A stretch of DNA of 64,000 nt from Streptomyces sp. DvalAA-43. GTDB lineage: Bacteria > Actinomycetota > Actinomycetes > Streptomycetales > Streptomycetaceae. Positions 50,866 to 59,890 of this stretch are shown here, one piece after another. Numbering within the stretch: the stretch's first letter is position 1; the number at the start of each line of letters is the position of its first letter. A program made the translations under genes and the position numbers. Where the stretch lies: the NCBI RefSeq assembly GCF_900091725.1, contig NZ_FMBW01000043.1, positions 1-64,000 on the forward strand, written 5' to 3'. The notes under the pieces are model-generated. The model made no database searches. It was not told where the DNA came from and saw only the letters and a list, made by a program, of their open reading frames with translations.

Positions 50866-50902
50866 GGGGGTGGAGGCGAGAGAAAGAAAGGGGGTGGAGG
50901 CG
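50866..50902. repeat. Purine-rich direct repeat before the cmlR-like leader
   Basis: GGGGGTGGAGGCG occurs at 50866-50878 and 50890-50902, separated by a GA-rich stretch. It lies just upstream of the likely promoter of the cmlR-like leader. Confidence 0.6.
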
Positions 50903-50918
50903 GGGCGGTCCGGGCTGA

Positions 50919-51212
50919 TATCTTCGCGATCATGTCCAGCCCCGAGTCCGACAGAGGCTAGCCACCGGTCCGCCGGTGGCTGATCCGCCGTCGAATCGCT
51001 CCCGTCACGCCGTACGCCGGCCCGGAGCCGATTCCCACCGGCCGCCGCCGCAGGACCACCGCCGTGTGGGCTGCGCTCCTCCCGTCCGCGCTCGTGCACC
51101 ACTCCCGGTGCGACCGTGCGTGGACTCTCCGGCTCCGGCACCCGCCGTCGCCGCGTCACGTCCATGAACTCCCCGGACGTTCCTCCGCGTTGCCGCCCGT
51201 CGTGACGGGCGG
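50919..51212 (+). promoter_or_regulatory. Leader region with leaderless 9-codon ORF and hairpins (attenuator candidate)
   Basis: A -10-like TATCTT (50919-50924) stands 7 nt before the ATG of a tiny ORF (50932-50961, MSSPESDRG, stop TAG). A perfect 8-bp hairpin with a 4-nt loop (GCCACCGG/CCGGTGGC, 50961-50980) starts on the last base of that stop codon. A second strong hairpin (CCGCCCGTC/GACGGGCGG, 51193-51212) lies 54 nt before the MFS start. A ribosome stalled on the small ORF would melt the first hairpin. This fits ribosome-mediated attenuation as known for antibiotic-resistance leaders. Confidence 0.6.
50932..50961 (+). CDS. Nine-residue leader peptide (MSSPESDRG)
   Basis: A nine-codon ORF in the leader of the cmlR-like gene. 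It has no Shine-Dalgarno but a -10 element 7 nt upstream, so it would be translated from a leaderless transcript. Its stop codon abuts a perfect hairpin. No protein function is expected; translation itself would be the signal for attenuation. Confidence 0.5.
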   Translation: MSSPESDRG

Positions 51213-51265
51213 GTGCGGGCCCACACCCCTGCCTGGTCCATCCATCGTCGTCCATGGGGTTCTTC

Positions 51266-52444
51266 ATGCCATTCGCCGTCTACGCGCTCGGGCTCGCCGT
51301 CTTCGCCCAGGGCACCTCCGAATTCATGCTGTCCGGTCTGCTCTCGGACATCGCCGCCGACCTGCACGTGTCCATCCCCGCCGCAGGGCTGCTGACCTCG
51401 GCCTTCGCGGTCGGAATGATCGTCGGGGCGCCGTTGATGGCGCTCTTCAGCCGGAACTGGCCGCGCCGCCGCGCCCTCGTGTTCTTCCTCGGTGTCTTCG
51501 CCGCCGCCCATGTCGTCGGCGCGCTCACGCCCGGCTACGGGCTGCTCCTCGCGACACGGGTCGTCGGGGCGCTGGCCAATGCGGGCTTCTGGGCGGTGGC
51601 CCTGGTGACCGCGGTCTCCCTGGCCGGGCCCGGGGCACGGGCACGCGCCACTTCGGTGGTGGTCGGGGGTGTCACCGTGGCCTGTGTGGCCGGGGTGCCC
51701 GCCGGTGCGGCGCTGGGCGGGCACTGGGGGTGGCGGTCGGCGTTCTGGGCCGTGGCCCTGGTCTCCGTACCGGCTGTCCTCGTGATCGCCAGGACAGTTC
51801 CGGCGGGGCGGCCGGAGTCCGCGCCCGCTCCCGCCGGTGTGGAGCTGCGGGCCCTGGCCCGTCCGCGACTGCTGCTGACCCTGCTGACGAGCGCCCTCGT
51901 GCAGGGGGCGACGTTCTGCGCGTTCTCCTACGTGGAACCGCTCGCCACGCAGGTCACCGGGCTCGCCCCGGCCTGGGTGCCCGGTCTGCTGGCGCTCTTC
52001 GGGCTGGGCTCGTTCATCGGTGTCACGGTCGCGGGCCGGCTCGTCGACGCCCGGCCGGTCGTCTTCACCTCGGCCGGTCTGGTGGCGCTGGTGGCCGGCT
52101 GGGCCGGGCTGGCGCTGACCGCGGGCAGCCCGTTCGCGACGGTGGCGCTCGTCCTCGTCCAGGGAATGCTGGCGTTCGGCACCGGTACGGCGCTGATCTC
52201 CTGGGTGTTCCGGCTGGCGGGCGACGCACCGACCCTGTCCGGTTCGTTCGCCACGGCCGCGTTCAATGTGGGTGCCGCGCTCGGCCCCTGGCTGGGAGGC
52301 CTGGCGATCGGCGCGGGCTTCGGCTTCCGCTCGCCGCTGTGGGTGAGCGCCCTGCTGATGGTCCTGGCGCTGGGCACCGCCGGGGCGTCACTGGGGATGC
52401 GGCGTGCCACCGGGCCCGGCCCGAAGGGCGTCCCCGCGGTCTGA
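51266..52444 (+). CDS. MFS exporter, CmlR/Cmx-type chloramphenicol-resistance family
   Basis: The protein has 392 residues and 12 membrane helices. The N-terminus MPFAVYALGLAVFAQGTSEFML and GLLTSAFAVGMIVGAPLMA closely follow the streptomycete chloramphenicol exporters. The MFS motif A equivalent is SRNWPRRRALV, and ATRVVGALANAGFWAVAL is motif-C-like. It expels a hydrophobic drug with proton exchange. The ATG at 51266 is preferred over 51254 because GGGG lies 7 nt upstream and family members start MPFA. The 300-nt leader suggests induction by translation inhibitors. Confidence 0.85.
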   Translation: MPFAVYALGLAVFAQGTSEFMLSGLLSDIAADLHVSIPAAGLLTSAFAVGMIVGAPLMALFSRNWPRRRALVFFLGVFAAAHVVGALTPGYGLLLATRVVGALANAGFWAVALVTAVSLAGPGARARATSVVVGGVTVACVAGVPAGAALGGHWGWRSAFWAVALVSVPAVLVIARTVPAGRPESAPAPAGVELRALARPRLLLTLLTSALVQGATFCAFSYVEPLATQVTGLAPAWVPGLLALFGLGSFIGVTVAGRLVDARPVVFTSAGLVALVAGWAGLALTAGSPFATVALVLVQGMLAFGTGTALISWVFRLAGDAPTLSGSFATAAFNVGAALGPWLGGLAIGAGFGFRSPLWVSALLMVLALGTAGASLGMRRATGPGPKGVPAV

Positions 52445-52461
52445 GGACCGAGGTGGACGGA

Positions 52462-52486
52462 GCCCCGCCCGCCGAACGGGCGGGGC
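52462..52486. terminator. 10-bp hairpin after the cmlR-like gene
   Basis: GCCCCGCCCG and CGGGCGGGGC form a perfect stem with loop CCGAA between two convergent genes. Confidence 0.8.
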
Positions 52487-52562
52487 CGCCCTGGTCACGA
52501 CCTGCGGCCGCACAGCGGGCCAGGGACGGGACCGCGCTGTCGGCCACCGCTGACGACGGACC

Positions 52563-53342
52563 TCAGACGTCGAGGTCCACGACCACGGGGGCGTGGTCGG
52601 ACGCGCCCTTGCCCTTGCGTTCCTCACGGTCCACATAGCTGTCGCCGACCGCCGCGACGAAGGGCGCGTTGCCGTAGACCAGGTCGATCCGCATGCCCTT
52701 GTTCTTCGGGAAGCGCAGCTCCCGGTAGTCCCAGAAGGTGTACGGGCGGTCGTACTTGAGCGGGCGCGGCATGACGTCCGACAGCCCTTCCTCGCGCAGC
52801 GCGGCGAGGGCGGCGCGCTCGGCCGGGGTGACATGGGTGGCACCCTCGAACAGCGCCGGGTCCCAGACGTCCTCGTCGGTCGGGGCCACATTGAAGTCGC
52901 CCAGGACCGCGAACGGCCGCGCGCCCGCGGCGTCAGCGGCGACGGCCTTCCGCAGGGCCTCGAACCAGCGCAGCTTGTACGCGTAGTGCGGGTGCTCGAC
53001 CTCGCGGCCGTTGGGCACGTAGACCGACCAGACCCGGACGGGGCCGCAGGTCGCGGAGATCGCCCGCGGCTCCTGCACCCCGTCGTAGTCCGGTCCGCCC
53101 GGCAGCCCCTCGACGACGTCGGACAGGCCGGCCCGGGAGACCAGCGCCACGCCGTTCCACCGGCCGGTGGCGTTGACCGCGGACTCGTAGCCGAGCTCGC
53201 GGAGCGCGTCCGCCGGGAACTGTTCGGCGGTGCACTTGGTCTCCTGGATGCACAGCACATCCGTGCCGGTGCTCTCCAGCCAGGCCAGCAGCCTCGGGAG
53301 CCGGGCGGTGATCGAATTGACGTTCCAGGTGGCGATGCGCAT
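52563..53342 (-). CDS. xth: Exodeoxyribonuclease III
   Basis: The protein has 259 residues of the ExoIII/Ape1 EEP family: MRIATWNVNSITARLPRLLAWL, the metal Glu in CIQETKCT, VYVPNGREVEHPHY, GDFNVAPTDEDVWD and the final ASDHAPVVVDLDV. KNKGMRIDLVYGN matches the DNA-minor-groove helix region. It cleaves abasic sites and degrades 3' ends in base-excision repair. The ATG at 53342 begins the canonical MRIATWN. Confidence 0.92.
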   Translation of the reverse strand: MRIATWNVNSITARLPRLLAWLESTGTDVLCIQETKCTAEQFPADALRELGYESAVNATGRWNGVALVSRAGLSDVVEGLPGGPDYDGVQEPRAISATCGPVRVWSVYVPNGREVEHPHYAYKLRWFEALRKAVAADAAGARPFAVLGDFNVAPTDEDVWDPALFEGATHVTPAERAALAALREEGLSDVMPRPLKYDRPYTFWDYRELRFPKNKGMRIDLVYGNAPFVAAVGDSYVDREERKGKGASDHAPVVVDLDV

Positions 53343-53390
53343 GGACGTAAACCTAGCGGCTGGCACCGACAGTCGCCGGACCGGCGCCCG

Positions 53391-54047
53391 TCAGAGCCCG
53401 GTCGAGTCCCCCGGGGCCAGCCGGCCGTGGTCGGCGCCGCCGAGGCTGCCGATCTGGCCGTCGTAGATCGGGCGGGCGAGGTCGGTGAGCAGCGCGTCGT
53501 GGATGTCGATGGCGCGGCGCGGCCGGACCTCGCGTACGTAGTCGATGACCTCGGAGATCTTGTTCCAGGGGGCCATCACCGGCAGCATCAGGGTGTCGAC
53601 CGGCCGGTCGGGGACGGTGAGCGCGTCGCCCGGGTGGAAGACCGAGCCGTCCACCAGGAAGCCGATGTTGGTGATCCTCGGGATGTCCGGGTGGATGACG
53701 GCGTGCAGCTCGCCGTGCACCTGTACGTCGAAGCCCGCCGCGGTGAAGGTGTCGCCGTGGCCGACGGTGTGGACGCGGCCGGGGAAGGCCGCGGAGAGCC
53801 GGTCGGCGACGCTGCGCAGGGTCCAGATCTCGGCGGCCGGGTCGGCCTCCAGGGCGGCGCGGAGCCGTCCCTCGTCGAAGTGGTCGGGGTGCTCGTGCGT
53901 CACCAGCAGCGCTTCGGCGCCGAGGGCGGCGTCCTGCTCGGAGAAGCCGCCCGGGTCGATGACGAGCGTCCGCCCCTCCTTCTCCAGACGGATGCAGGAG
54001 TGCGTCTTCTTGGTCAGGGTCAGGTGCACGGGGTTCACGGCGTCCAT
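53391..54047 (-). CDS. UlaG-like MBL-fold metallohydrolase
   Basis: The protein has about 218 residues. Zinc-binding HxHxDH is visible as VTHEHPDHFDE. LTLTKKTHSCIRLEKEGRTLVIDPGGFSEQ opens the fold, and FHPGDALTVP carries a further ligand. The family includes L-ascorbate-6-phosphate lactonase and many uncharacterised hydrolases. It is 14 bp downstream of pcaL on the same strand, likely co-transcribed. ATG 54047 is taken as start; ATG 54056 is equally possible. Confidence 0.82.
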   Translation of the reverse strand: MDAVNPVHLTLTKKTHSCIRLEKEGRTLVIDPGGFSEQDAALGAEALLVTHEHPDHFDEGRLRAALEADPAAEIWTLRSVADRLSAAFPGRVHTVGHGDTFTAAGFDVQVHGELHAVIHPDIPRITNIGFLVDGSVFHPGDALTVPDRPVDTLMLPVMAPWNKISEVIDYVREVRPRRAIDIHDALLTDLARPIYDGQIGSLGGADHGRLAPGDSTGL

Positions 54048-54060
54048 GGGTCCCATCCTG

Positions 54061-55338
54061 CTACGGGCGGGGCCTCGTTTCCTCCTGAATCACGCTCCGG
54101 GCGACCGAGAAGGCGGCACCGGCGGCGGGCACCCCGCAGTACACGGCGGTCTGCATCAGCACCTCCTTGATCTCGGCCGGGGTGAGGCCGTTGCGCAGGG
54201 CGGCCCTGACATGGGCGGCCAGGCTCTCCAGATGGCCGGAGGCGACCAGCGCGGTGAGCGTGACACAGCTGCGGGTGCGGCGGTCCAGGCCCTCCCGGCT
54301 CCACACCTCGCCCCACGCGTACCGGGTGACCAGTTCCTGGAAGTCCTCGGTGAAGTCGTCGGAGGCGGCCAGGGCCCCGTCCACATGGGCGTCGCCCAGC
54401 ACCTCGCGGCGGATCTTCAGGCCGGGCTCGTACGGATCGGGGCGCCCGGTGGTCCCGGCGTCGGGCTGCGGCGTGGCGGCGGTGATCTCCGCGACGGGCA
54501 GCACGGGTGCGGAGAGCTGTGGGGTGGACGGCGGGACGGGGATGGCGGCGAGGGTGTCCTGCCAGGCCGTCGAGAAGTGGGTGAGCAGCAGATCGGTGAC
54601 GGCTCCGGGCTGCTCGACCGGGGCGAGGTGGGAGGCGCCGGGGACGAGGGCGAGCCGGGCGTCCGGTATGCCCGCTACCAGGGTGCGGGCGTCGCCCGGT
54701 CCGGTGACCCGGTCCTCGGCGCCGACCAGAACGAGGGTCGGGGCGGTGATGCGGCCGAGCTCGCCCCGGACGTCGAAGGCGGCGAGGGCCTCGCAGGCGG
54801 CGATGTAGCAGCCGGGGTCGGTGGTGCGGACCATCTGGACGGCCCAGTCGACAATGGCCGGCTGGGCGGCGGCGAACCCTGGGGTGAACCAGCGCTCGGG
54901 CGCGGTACGCGCCATCGGCTCCAGCCCGTTGGTGCGCACGACCACGCCGCGCTGGCGGAATTCGTCGGCGCTGCCGAACCGGGGCGAGGCGGCGACCAGG
55001 GCCAGCGAGGCGACCCGGTGCGGGTGGCGCAGCGCCAGGTCGGCGCCGATCGCCCCGCCGATGGAGCAGCCCGCGTACCCGAAGCGCTGGACGCCGAGCC
55101 CGTCGAGGGTGGCGATCAGCCGGTCGGCGAGATCGCCGATGGCGGTGGCGGGGCGGGCGGGGGCGCCGCCGTGGCCCGGGAGGTCGTAGCGGAAGACCCT
55201 CCAGTGCGGGGTGAGCTCCGGTATCTGCCGGTCCCACATGTGCCATGAGGTGCCGAGGGAGGGGCCCAGGACCAGGATCGGTGCGTCCTCCGGCCCGTCA
55301 AAGCGGTACTGCAGGGTTTCAGTCGTCGTCTCACTCAC
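54061..55338 (-). CDS. pcaL: Fused 3-oxoadipate enol-lactonase / 4-carboxymuconolactone decarboxylase (PcaL)
   Basis: The protein has 425 residues. Residues ~1-265 form an alpha/beta-hydrolase enol-lactonase (PcaD) with nucleophile GCSIGGAIG, and acid/His near AEDRVTG and SHLAPVE. Residues ~310-425 form a carboxymuconolactone decarboxylase (PcaC): GLKIRREVLGDAHVD, FQELVTRYAWGEVW and EVLMQTAVYCGVPAA. The fusion is the actinobacterial PcaL of the protocatechuate branch of the beta-ketoadipate pathway. No other pca gene is in the window, so the rest of the pathway lies elsewhere. GTG start at 55338. Confidence 0.93.
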   Translation of the reverse strand: MSETTTETLQYRFDGPEDAPILVLGPSLGTSWHMWDRQIPELTPHWRVFRYDLPGHGGAPARPATAIGDLADRLIATLDGLGVQRFGYAGCSIGGAIGADLALRHPHRVASLALVAASPRFGSADEFRQRGVVVRTNGLEPMARTAPERWFTPGFAAAQPAIVDWAVQMVRTTDPGCYIAACEALAAFDVRGELGRITAPTLVLVGAEDRVTGPGDARTLVAGIPDARLALVPGASHLAPVEQPGAVTDLLLTHFSTAWQDTLAAIPVPPSTPQLSAPVLPVAEITAATPQPDAGTTGRPDPYEPGLKIRREVLGDAHVDGALAASDDFTEDFQELVTRYAWGEVWSREGLDRRTRSCVTLTALVASGHLESLAAHVRAALRNGLTPAEIKEVLMQTAVYCGVPAAGAAFSVARSVIQEETRPRP

Positions 55339-55625
55339 CCGCCCACGCTCCCATATCGCACATTATCTGGCGGGAGAGGGGGTCGGGGCACTCGCCGGAC
55401 CTCCGCATGCGTGGACCGACGGACGAAGATCCTCCACATCCGGCGGCACACCTCCCCCTCAGACCCCGTGCCACCGCCTTCCCCCACGACGGCGGCGATC
55501 GGCGGTGAGGAGCGAAGGGGACCGCCCGTCACGCGACCGGTGGCGCGCCTCGCAGGTGCTGGACACCCGCCCGCCCGACAGCTCGACGCCCGCTCCCATT
55601 CGGACTACGGCGCACGGGGCGGCGC

Positions 55626-55988
55626 TCATCGCTCGTCCTCGATGGTCCCGGCCCGGCCCCCGGCCCGTACCGGAAGGAGCGTGGACCAGCGTGCTTCCTC
55701 CTCGCGCTGCTCCTGACCTCGCCGCAGCCGTGCCCGGACGGTCAGGGACACCACGGCGGTGGTGCCCGCGACCGTCGGCAGCGCGGCCACGGCCGGAGCG
55801 ACCGGCAGGAGCAGCAGAGCCATCGTGAGCGCCGCCGAGCCCCATCCGGTCAGCACGGCGGCCGCGGCCGGCCGCCGGGAGCGCGGCCGGTCCTGGCCCG
55901 CCCGCAGATCGACATAGGCGGGCAGGTACCAGACGTTGCCGGACGCGAGAAGCGCGACGGCACCGACCGCCAGAACACCGTGGGACAT
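55626..55988 (-). CDS. Small membrane protein of unknown function
   Basis: The protein has 120 residues from ATG at 55988 (AGGAGAG 8 nt upstream). Hydrophobic segments lie near residues 3-25 (VLAVGAVALLASGNVWYL), and two more helices around 45-85. An Arg/Glu-rich C-terminal tail follows (RARLRRGQEQREEEARW). I recognise no family. It lies 48 bp downstream of the broken ctaD gene on the same strand and may have been co-transcribed with it. The 287 bp beyond it, up to pcaL, hold no further gene that I can support. Confidence 0.6.
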   Translation of the reverse strand: MSHGVLAVGAVALLASGNVWYLPAYVDLRAGQDRPRSRRPAAAAVLTGWGSAALTMALLLLPVAPAVAALPTVAGTTAVVSLTVRARLRRGQEQREEEARWSTLLPVRAGGRAGTIEDER

Positions 55989-56036
55989 CGACAGCACTCT
56001 CCTGAAGGCGGGATGCGGGGAAGGGGAACGGAAGGG

Positions 56037-57756
56037 TCAGTTCGGTACAGCGGGTTCGAGTTCCATTGCGGCGATCTCCGGGTGGTGCAGATCGAGGGCC
56101 GGGGACTCGCTGCGGATGCGGGGCAGGGAACTGAAGTTGTGCCGGGGCGGAGGGCAGGACGTGGCCCACTCCAGGGAGCGGCCGTACCCCCAGGGATCGT
56201 CGACGGTCACCTTCCTGCCGTACTGGCTGGTCTTCCAGACGTTGTAGAAGAAGGGCAGAAAAGACAGTCCGAGGAGGAACGAGCCGATGGTGGAAAGGGT
56301 GTTGAGAGCGGTGAATCCGTCAGCGGCGAGATAGTCCGCGTACCGGCGCGGCATTCCCTGGGCTCCGAGCCAGTGCTGCACGAGGAAGGTGAGGTGGAAG
56401 CTGACCGTCAACACCCAGAAAGTGATCTTTCCCAGGCGCTCGTCGAGCATCTTCCCGGTGAATTTCGGCCACCAGAAATGGAATCCGGCGAACATCGCGT
56501 ACACGACCGTACCGAAGAGCGTGTAGTGGAAGTGGGCGACGACGAAGTACGAGTCGGAGACGTGGAAGTCCAGTGGCGGTGAGGCCAGGATGACGCCGGT
56601 CAGTCCGCCGAACACGAAGGTGATCAGGAATCCGGTGGTCCACAGCATCGGAGTCTCGAAGGACAGCGACCCCTTCCACATCGTGCCGATCCAGTTGAAG
56701 AACTTCACTCCGGTCGGTACGGCGATGAGGAAGGTCATGAAGGAGAAGAACGGCAGCAGGACACCGCCGGTCACATACATGTGGTGGGCCCAGACCGTGA
56801 CGGACAGTCCGGCGATGGCGATCGTCGCGGCGACGAGACCGATGTAGCCGAACATGGGCTTCCGGGAGAAGACCGGGATGACCTCGGAGACGATTCCGAA
56901 GAACGGCAGGGCCAGTACGTAGACCGAAGAACCAGAAGAGGTGCTGCCACAGAAGGGCGCCCCCGTTGGCGGGATCGAAGATGTGCGAGCCGAACTTCCG
57001 GTCCATCTCCAGCGCGAGGAGCGCCGCGGCCAGGACCGGGAAGACCAGGAGGATGAGTACGGCCGTCAGCAGTACGTTCCAGGTGAAGATCGACATCCGG
57101 AACATCGTCATGCCCGGGGCCCGCATGCAGATGATGGTGGTGATGAAGTTCACCGCTCCGAGAATGGAACCGAAGCCGGAGAGCGCCACGCCCATGATCC
57201 ACATGTCGGCGCCGATCCCCGGTGAATGCGTGGCGTCGGACAACGGGGCATAGGCGAACCATCCGAAGTCGGCGGCGCCCTGCGGAGTGAGGAACCCCGC
57301 GGCGGCGATCAGCGAGCCGAAGAGGAAGAGCCAGTACGCCAGCATGTTCAGCCGCGGGAACGCCACATCGGGGGCGCCTATCTGAAGCGGCATGAGCCAA
57401 TTGGCGAAACCCGTGAACAGCGGCATCGCGAACAGCAGCAGCATCACCGAACCGTGCATGGTGAATGCCTGGTTGAACTGTTCGTTGGAAATGATCTGCG
57501 TCCCGGGGCGGGCGAGTTCGGCACGCATCACGAGTGCCATCACCCCACCGATGAGGAAGAAGACGAACGCGGTGACGAGATAGAGCGTTCCGATCTGCTT
57601 GTGGTCGGTCGTGGTGAGCCACGAGACGACGATCCGCCCGCGCGACGGACGGCCCTTCCCGGTGGGACGCGTGTCGGCGGTGGCGGCTCCGGGGCCGGGG
57701 GGCCTGGACCCCTGTGCGGGGGCTGCTCGATTGCCCTGCGTTTCCATTGCGTCCAC
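56037..57756 (-). pseudogene. ctaD: Cytochrome c oxidase subunit I (ctaD) broken at the HPEVY motif
   Basis: Two frames together encode a complete ~576-residue subunit I. The first (from GTG 57756) runs [28 protein letters not shown] (low-spin haem His) to [11 protein letters not shown]. The second continues [25 protein letters not shown] (CuB His pair) and [10 protein letters not shown] (haem a and a3 His) to the normal end. At 56924-56925 the expected 13 bases of GGCCACCCGGAGG are reduced to GG, an 11-bp loss. This removes His-Pro-Glu of HPEVY (CuB ligand His) and shifts the frame. The product cannot work as read. This is probably a secondary ctaD copy; no ctaC or ctaE is adjacent. Confidence 0.85.
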
Positions 57757-57826
57757 CGGACCGTGTCCTCCAGCTCTTGCGGTTCTTCGAGCGCTCCCCG
57801 GCCGCACGGGCGGCGGGGGAGCGGTC

Positions 57827-57868
57827 GGAAAGGTCCGGTGGATCACGGGGGACGGGACCGGACCTTCC
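57827..57868. repeat. Long inverted repeat upstream of ctaD
   Basis: GGAAAGGTCCGG (57827-57838) and CCGGACCTTCC (57858-57868) are complementary except for one bulged base, around a 19-nt loop, 70-110 bp upstream of the ctaD start. It could be an operator pair or an mRNA hairpin. Confidence 0.5.
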
Positions 57869-57931
57869 CGGCCGCACCATGCTGGCCTCGCCCCCGACGG
57901 CCTTCCAGGGACCGACGGGGTACGCTCCGCC

Positions 57932-57945
57932 GGGCCGACCGGCCC
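57932..57945. promoter_or_regulatory. GGGCCGA-CC-GGCCC box, candidate DevR-type site 1
   Basis: GGGCCGACCGGCCC lies in the 358-bp divergent gap between ctaD and the DevS-like kinase. Half sites (GGGCCGACC at 57983 and GGGACCGAC near 57909) flank it. It shares the form GGGCCGA-NN-GGCCC with boxes at 60748 and 63401. Confidence 0.6.
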
Positions 57946-58114
57946 TACGTACCGGGGCGTCGGGGAGCCGACCGGCCTCATCGGGCCGACCGCGCATGGC
58001 CGGACCCGCCCCACGGCTGCCGTAGGCTGACCGGCCGTGACCGGTCCCGGCCCTGCGGTGATCCGGTGAGCGACTTCCCGGCCTACCGCACACGGATCCT
58101 GAGAGCAGCGCCCG

Positions 58115-59869
58115 ATGACAGAGACAGCACCCGGGGCCCTGCCCGGCTCCCCCTGCGCCGGCCCGGCGGCCTGGCCCGGACCCGGCGAACCGGACCGGAT
58201 GCGCAGCCTGCTGGACGCCGTGATGAGTCTGGGGCATGGTCTGGAACTGCCCGAGGTGCTCCGCGGGATCGTGGAGGCCGCGGTGAAACTCACCGACGCG
58301 GAGTACGGAGCGCTCGGCATCGTCGGGGACGGGCGGACACTGCTGGAGTTCCTGCCGGTCGGCATATCGGAGCAGCTCGCCGCCGTGATCGGGCGGACGC
58401 CGTGCGGGCGCGGGATCCTCGGTGAACTGATCCATCACCCGGAACCGCTGCGGCTCACCGATCTCAGCAGCCATCCGCGCAGCTTCGGCTTTCCGCCCCA
58501 CCATCCGCCGATGCGCACCTTCCTCGGGGTGCCGGTACGGGTCCGGGACGAGGTGTTCGGGAATCTCTACCTCACCGAGAAGCGGGGCGGGGCGAGCTTC
58601 GACGCCGACGACGAGGCGGTGCTGACGACCCTGTCGATCGCGGCCGGGGTCGCCATCGACAACGCCCGTATGTACGACGAGAGCCGCCGCCGGGAGCGGC
58701 GGCTGGAGGCGCTGGGCGAGATCACCCGCACGCTGCTCTCCGGGACGGACGCCGACGAGGTGCTGCATCTGATCGCCGAGCGGGCGATGGAGGTGGCGGG
58801 CGCCGACCGGGCCGCGATTCTGCTGCCCACGCCCCCCGCGTCCGTCTCCAGGGCCTCGGAGGCACCGGGGGCCGAGGCACGTCTGACCGTCGCCGTCGCC
58901 CATGGCAGGGACGCCGAGCGCGTGACGGGGCTGTCCGTACCCGCGCGGGGATCCCTGGCCGGGCTCGCCGCCCGTACGGGGACCCCGGTGCACTGCGCCG
59001 ATGTGCGTACCGATCCCCGGGCCCATCCGTTCGGCGACGGTGCCGAGGACGGTCTCGGTCCGGTGGTGACGGTGCCGCTGCGGGTCGACGCGGAGACCCG
59101 GGGCGCACTGCGTCTGGGGCGGCCGGCGGGCCGTCCGCCCTTCGACGACACCGAGGTCGCGCTCGTATCGGGCTTCGCCGACCAGGCGGCCATCGCCCTG
59201 GAACTGGCCCACAGGCGGGCCGAGTCCGAGGAGCTCGCCGTGATGCACGACCGGGACCGGATCGCCCGCGATCTGCACGATCTGGCGATCCAGCGTCTCT
59301 TCGCGACCGGGATGACCCTCCAGAGCACCACGCGCGCCATCGCGGACCGGCCGGACGCGGCCGAGCGGGTCAGCCGGGCGGTGGACGATCTGGACACCAC
59401 GATCCGGATCATCCGGTCCACCATCTTCGATCTGCGGACGGCGGACGGTCCGGGGCGCGGCGGGCTGCGGCAGCGGATGGCGGAGACCGCCCGCACGGCG
59501 GAGACCGCCCTCGGCTTCCGGCCCGCGCTGCGGATCGACGGGCCGGTGGACACCACGGTCCCGGACGAGCTGGCCGAGCATGTGGTGGCGGTGGCCGCCG
59601 AGGCCGTCTCCAATGCCTCCCGCCACGCCCGTGCCACGCGGATCGGCATCGCGCTGTCGGCGGACGAGGAAGTGACCCTGACCGTCACCGACAACGGCAT
59701 CGGAATCCGGGACGGTGTCGCGGCGGATGCCGATGAACCGGTGGCGGGGCGCACCGGAGGGCTGGCCAACATGCGGACGCGGGCGGAGCTGTGCGGGGGC
59801 ACCCTGACCGTCGAACGGCCGGCGGACGGCGGCACCCGGATCATCTGGCGGGCGCCGCTCCACGACTGA
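58115..59869 (+). CDS. DevS/DosT-like GAF-GAF sensor histidine kinase
   Basis: The protein has 584 residues. Two GAF domains (~residues 45-190 and ~220-370) precede a HisKA_3 dimerisation helix ([23 protein letters not shown], phospho-accepting His) and HATPase_c ([32 protein letters not shown]). GAF1 carries [32 protein letters not shown], matching the haem-binding GAF of mycobacterial DevS, whose proximal His lies in this region. It may therefore sense O2, NO, CO or redox state. It is convergent with its likely DevR-like partner, both stops lying in one hairpin. Confidence 0.88.
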   Translation: MTETAPGALPGSPCAGPAAWPGPGEPDRMRSLLDAVMSLGHGLELPEVLRGIVEAAVKLTDAEYGALGIVGDGRTLLEFLPVGISEQLAAVIGRTPCGRGILGELIHHPEPLRLTDLSSHPRSFGFPPHHPPMRTFLGVPVRVRDEVFGNLYLTEKRGGASFDADDEAVLTTLSIAAGVAIDNARMYDESRRRERRLEALGEITRTLLSGTDADEVLHLIAERAMEVAGADRAAILLPTPPASVSRASEAPGAEARLTVAVAHGRDAERVTGLSVPARGSLAGLAARTGTPVHCADVRTDPRAHPFGDGAEDGLGPVVTVPLRVDAETRGALRLGRPAGRPPFDDTEVALVSGFADQAAIALELAHRRAESEELAVMHDRDRIARDLHDLAIQRLFATGMTLQSTTRAIADRPDAAERVSRAVDDLDTTIRIIRSTIFDLRTADGPGRGGLRQRMAETARTAETALGFRPALRIDGPVDTTVPDELAEHVVAVAAEAVSNASRHARATRIGIALSADEEVTLTVTDNGIGIRDGVAADADEPVAGRTGGLANMRTRAELCGGTLTVERPADGGTRIIWRAPLHD

Positions 59870-59890
59870 CGCCCGCGCGTCCGTCAGTCG
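59863..59890. terminator. Hairpin containing both kinase and regulator stop codons
   Basis: CGACTGACG (59863-59871) and CGTCAGTCG (59882-59890) form a perfect 9-bp stem with a 10-nt loop. The TGA of the kinase lies in one arm and that of the convergent regulator in the other. Confidence 0.75.
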
